Positions 63,353 through 64,000 of a stretch of DNA of 64,000 bases are shown in pieces. Where the stretch lies: positions 97,001-161,000 of the forward strand of contig JARHVA010004251.1 of NCBI GenBank assembly GCA_037957365.1. Direction: 5' to 3'. The notes beneath the pieces were generated by a model. It was given only the letters and a program-made list of their open reading frames with translations, did no database searches and was not told where the DNA came from. This stretch comes from Torreya grandis (taxonomy: Eukaryota > Streptophyta > Pinopsida > Cupressales > Taxaceae). The translations under genes and the position numbers were made by a program. How positions within the stretch are numbered: position 1 is the stretch's first letter; each line of letters begins with the position of its first letter.

Positions 63353-64000
63353 TCAAGGCAAGAAAGGGTCAGGTTTCAGAAAACTGTGTTTTTCAGTCTC
63401 AGAAAACCAAAATGAATGTTTAGACAGCAAGAAAGTTGGATTTTAAACTTGCTATTTTTGGGAAAAAATATTGGACAGTGACCGACATCGGTAAAAAAAC
63501 CGATGTCGGTGAAAAAGGCCACCGATGTCGATCAGATAACCGATGCCAGTGGAGAAAAGTTGTCGACGTTGGTTATAAAACCGATGTCGGTTACTGTGTT
63601 TTTTAGAAACTTAGAAAATTTAAAAGTTTTTGGAAATAAAGAAGACAACGTCCTTACCAGCTCAAAAAAAATAGATAAAAACAGAAAATAAGATGAGGAC
63701 AGGCAGATCCTAAGCATTAAATCCCTAGAAATAATTTTATTAGGATCATGTGGCTTATGCCTTAAAGTGATGTTTGGGGAGGTTGGCTGTTAGAAGGGTC
63801 CTAGAAGAGGTAGTCTAAAGATGGTTTCAGGTATGTTTAGGTGCTCAAAAGTCTGTGTTAGGTTTTGTACTTGGCCTGGTGCTAAGGAGCAAGCTCCCCT
63901 CACTTCACGATTCCAGTGGTAAGCTGGTCTCGCTTAGCTAAAATATACTTTCCCTATAGATTAGACTCTGCCAGAAAACAGAGTGGGCTTTCCCCTTGGT
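63353..64000 (-). other. 5' leader of the Tat-like element
   Basis: No LTR end or primer site is recognisable up to 64,000, so the leader exceeds 648 bp. It holds palindrome array 5 about 130 bp before the gag start and a splice-donor-like GAGCTG/GTAAGG on the minus strand near 63,655. Confidence 0.5.
63481..63591. repeat. Palindrome array 5 (6 units) just before gag
   Basis: Units at 63,481, 63,499, 63,521, 63,539, 63,562 and 63,580 (spacings 18, 22, 18, 23, 18). Four have the central CG turned to TG (for example ACCGATGTCGGT twice), and one has CA on the other side (ACCGACATCGGT). This is what methylated CpG decay would give. Confidence 0.9.

Larger units (their letters stand above)
48410..64000 (-). 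mobile_element. Large Ty3/gypsy element, Tat/Ogre-like, truncated by the window
   Basis: Minus-strand order is leader (beyond 64,000 to 63,353), gag (63,352 to about 60.1 kb), protease, RT, RNase H, second RNase H, integrase (to 55,069), a 5-kb 3' region with an antisense ORF, a purine tract (50,020-50,007) and the 3' LTR (from 50,006). Two RNase H domains before integrase and an extra antisense ORF before the 3' LTR are hallmarks of the Tat lineage. The 5' LTR and primer site lie outside the window. The coding part uses all three frames through several frameshifts, with stops in most domains, so the copy is dead. Its base composition is visibly richer in G+C than the flanks, changing near 48.41 kb. 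Confidence 0.85.

Noticed and set aside
63900..64000. Primer site or 5' LTR edge of the Tat-like element
   Set aside because: Words such as 'gactctgccag' near 63.97 kb do not match a tRNA 3' end, and no sequence here resembles the 3' LTR end.

Overview
The window looks like nuclear DNA of a seed plant with a large, repeat-rich genome. The signs are Ty3/gypsy LTR retrotransposons with the plant-specific second RNase H, a plant mobile domain gene, a CACTA-type transposon end, decayed CDC48 and PPR gene copies, long (GT)n, (GA)n and (AT)n tracts, and AT-rich sequence in which stop codons look like C-to-T decay. The age of the elements would fit a gymnosperm, but that is only a guess. I see no intact host gene, no RNA gene and no CRISPR array.

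0-10 kb holds relics: a decayed minus-strand retroelement frame (2.4-4.5 kb) with purine-tract/LTR-start signals at 1.5 and 4.7 kb, a (GT)n tract, a dead RNase H-like domain (6.8-7.3 kb), an unrecognised decayed frame (7.4-8.7 kb), and a CACTA end with its subterminal repeat field (8.85-9.54 kb).

10-22.4 kb is a nest. An old plus-strand element (10.0-12.56 kb, resuming at 22.27 kb with a purine tract at 22.41 kb) is split by a gag-only LTR element at about 12.56-22.27 kb. That inner element has a tRNA-Arg-type primer site and a decayed gag. Its very long LTRs carry, upstream of the TATA box, an intron-less CDC48 copy, and in the 3' LTR also a PPR gene fragment. The 3' LTR keeps the CDC48 start codon and N-terminus that the 5' LTR lacks, so the 5' LTR suffered a deletion of about 1.6 kb.

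22.4-48.4 kb is a patchwork of AT-rich repeats: direct-repeat pairs, a 120-126 bp minisatellite, a three-copy repeat family (29.2, 34.9 and 39.8 kb), small Ty3/gypsy protease and RT fragments (37.2-38.3 kb), and another long decayed minus-strand retroelement frame (44.3-48.3 kb).

48.4-64 kb is one large minus-strand Ty3/gypsy element of the Tat/Ogre type, truncated by the window edge. It has a gag with two CX2HX4HX4C knuckles, protease, RT, RNase H, a second (archaeal-type) RNase H and integrase. A long 3' region follows, carrying an antisense plant mobile domain ORF, then a purine tract and the 3' LTR starting at 50,006. All parts are broken.

The most striking signal is a set of five arrays, about 25 units in all, of a 12-bp near-palindrome (RCCGACGTCGGY). 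Units are spaced mostly 18 or 21 bp apart. The arrays occur only in the Tat element: two in its LTR, one between the LTR and the antisense ORF, one just before the antisense ORF, and one just before gag. Each unit is two back-to-back DRE/CRT cores around an ACGT core.
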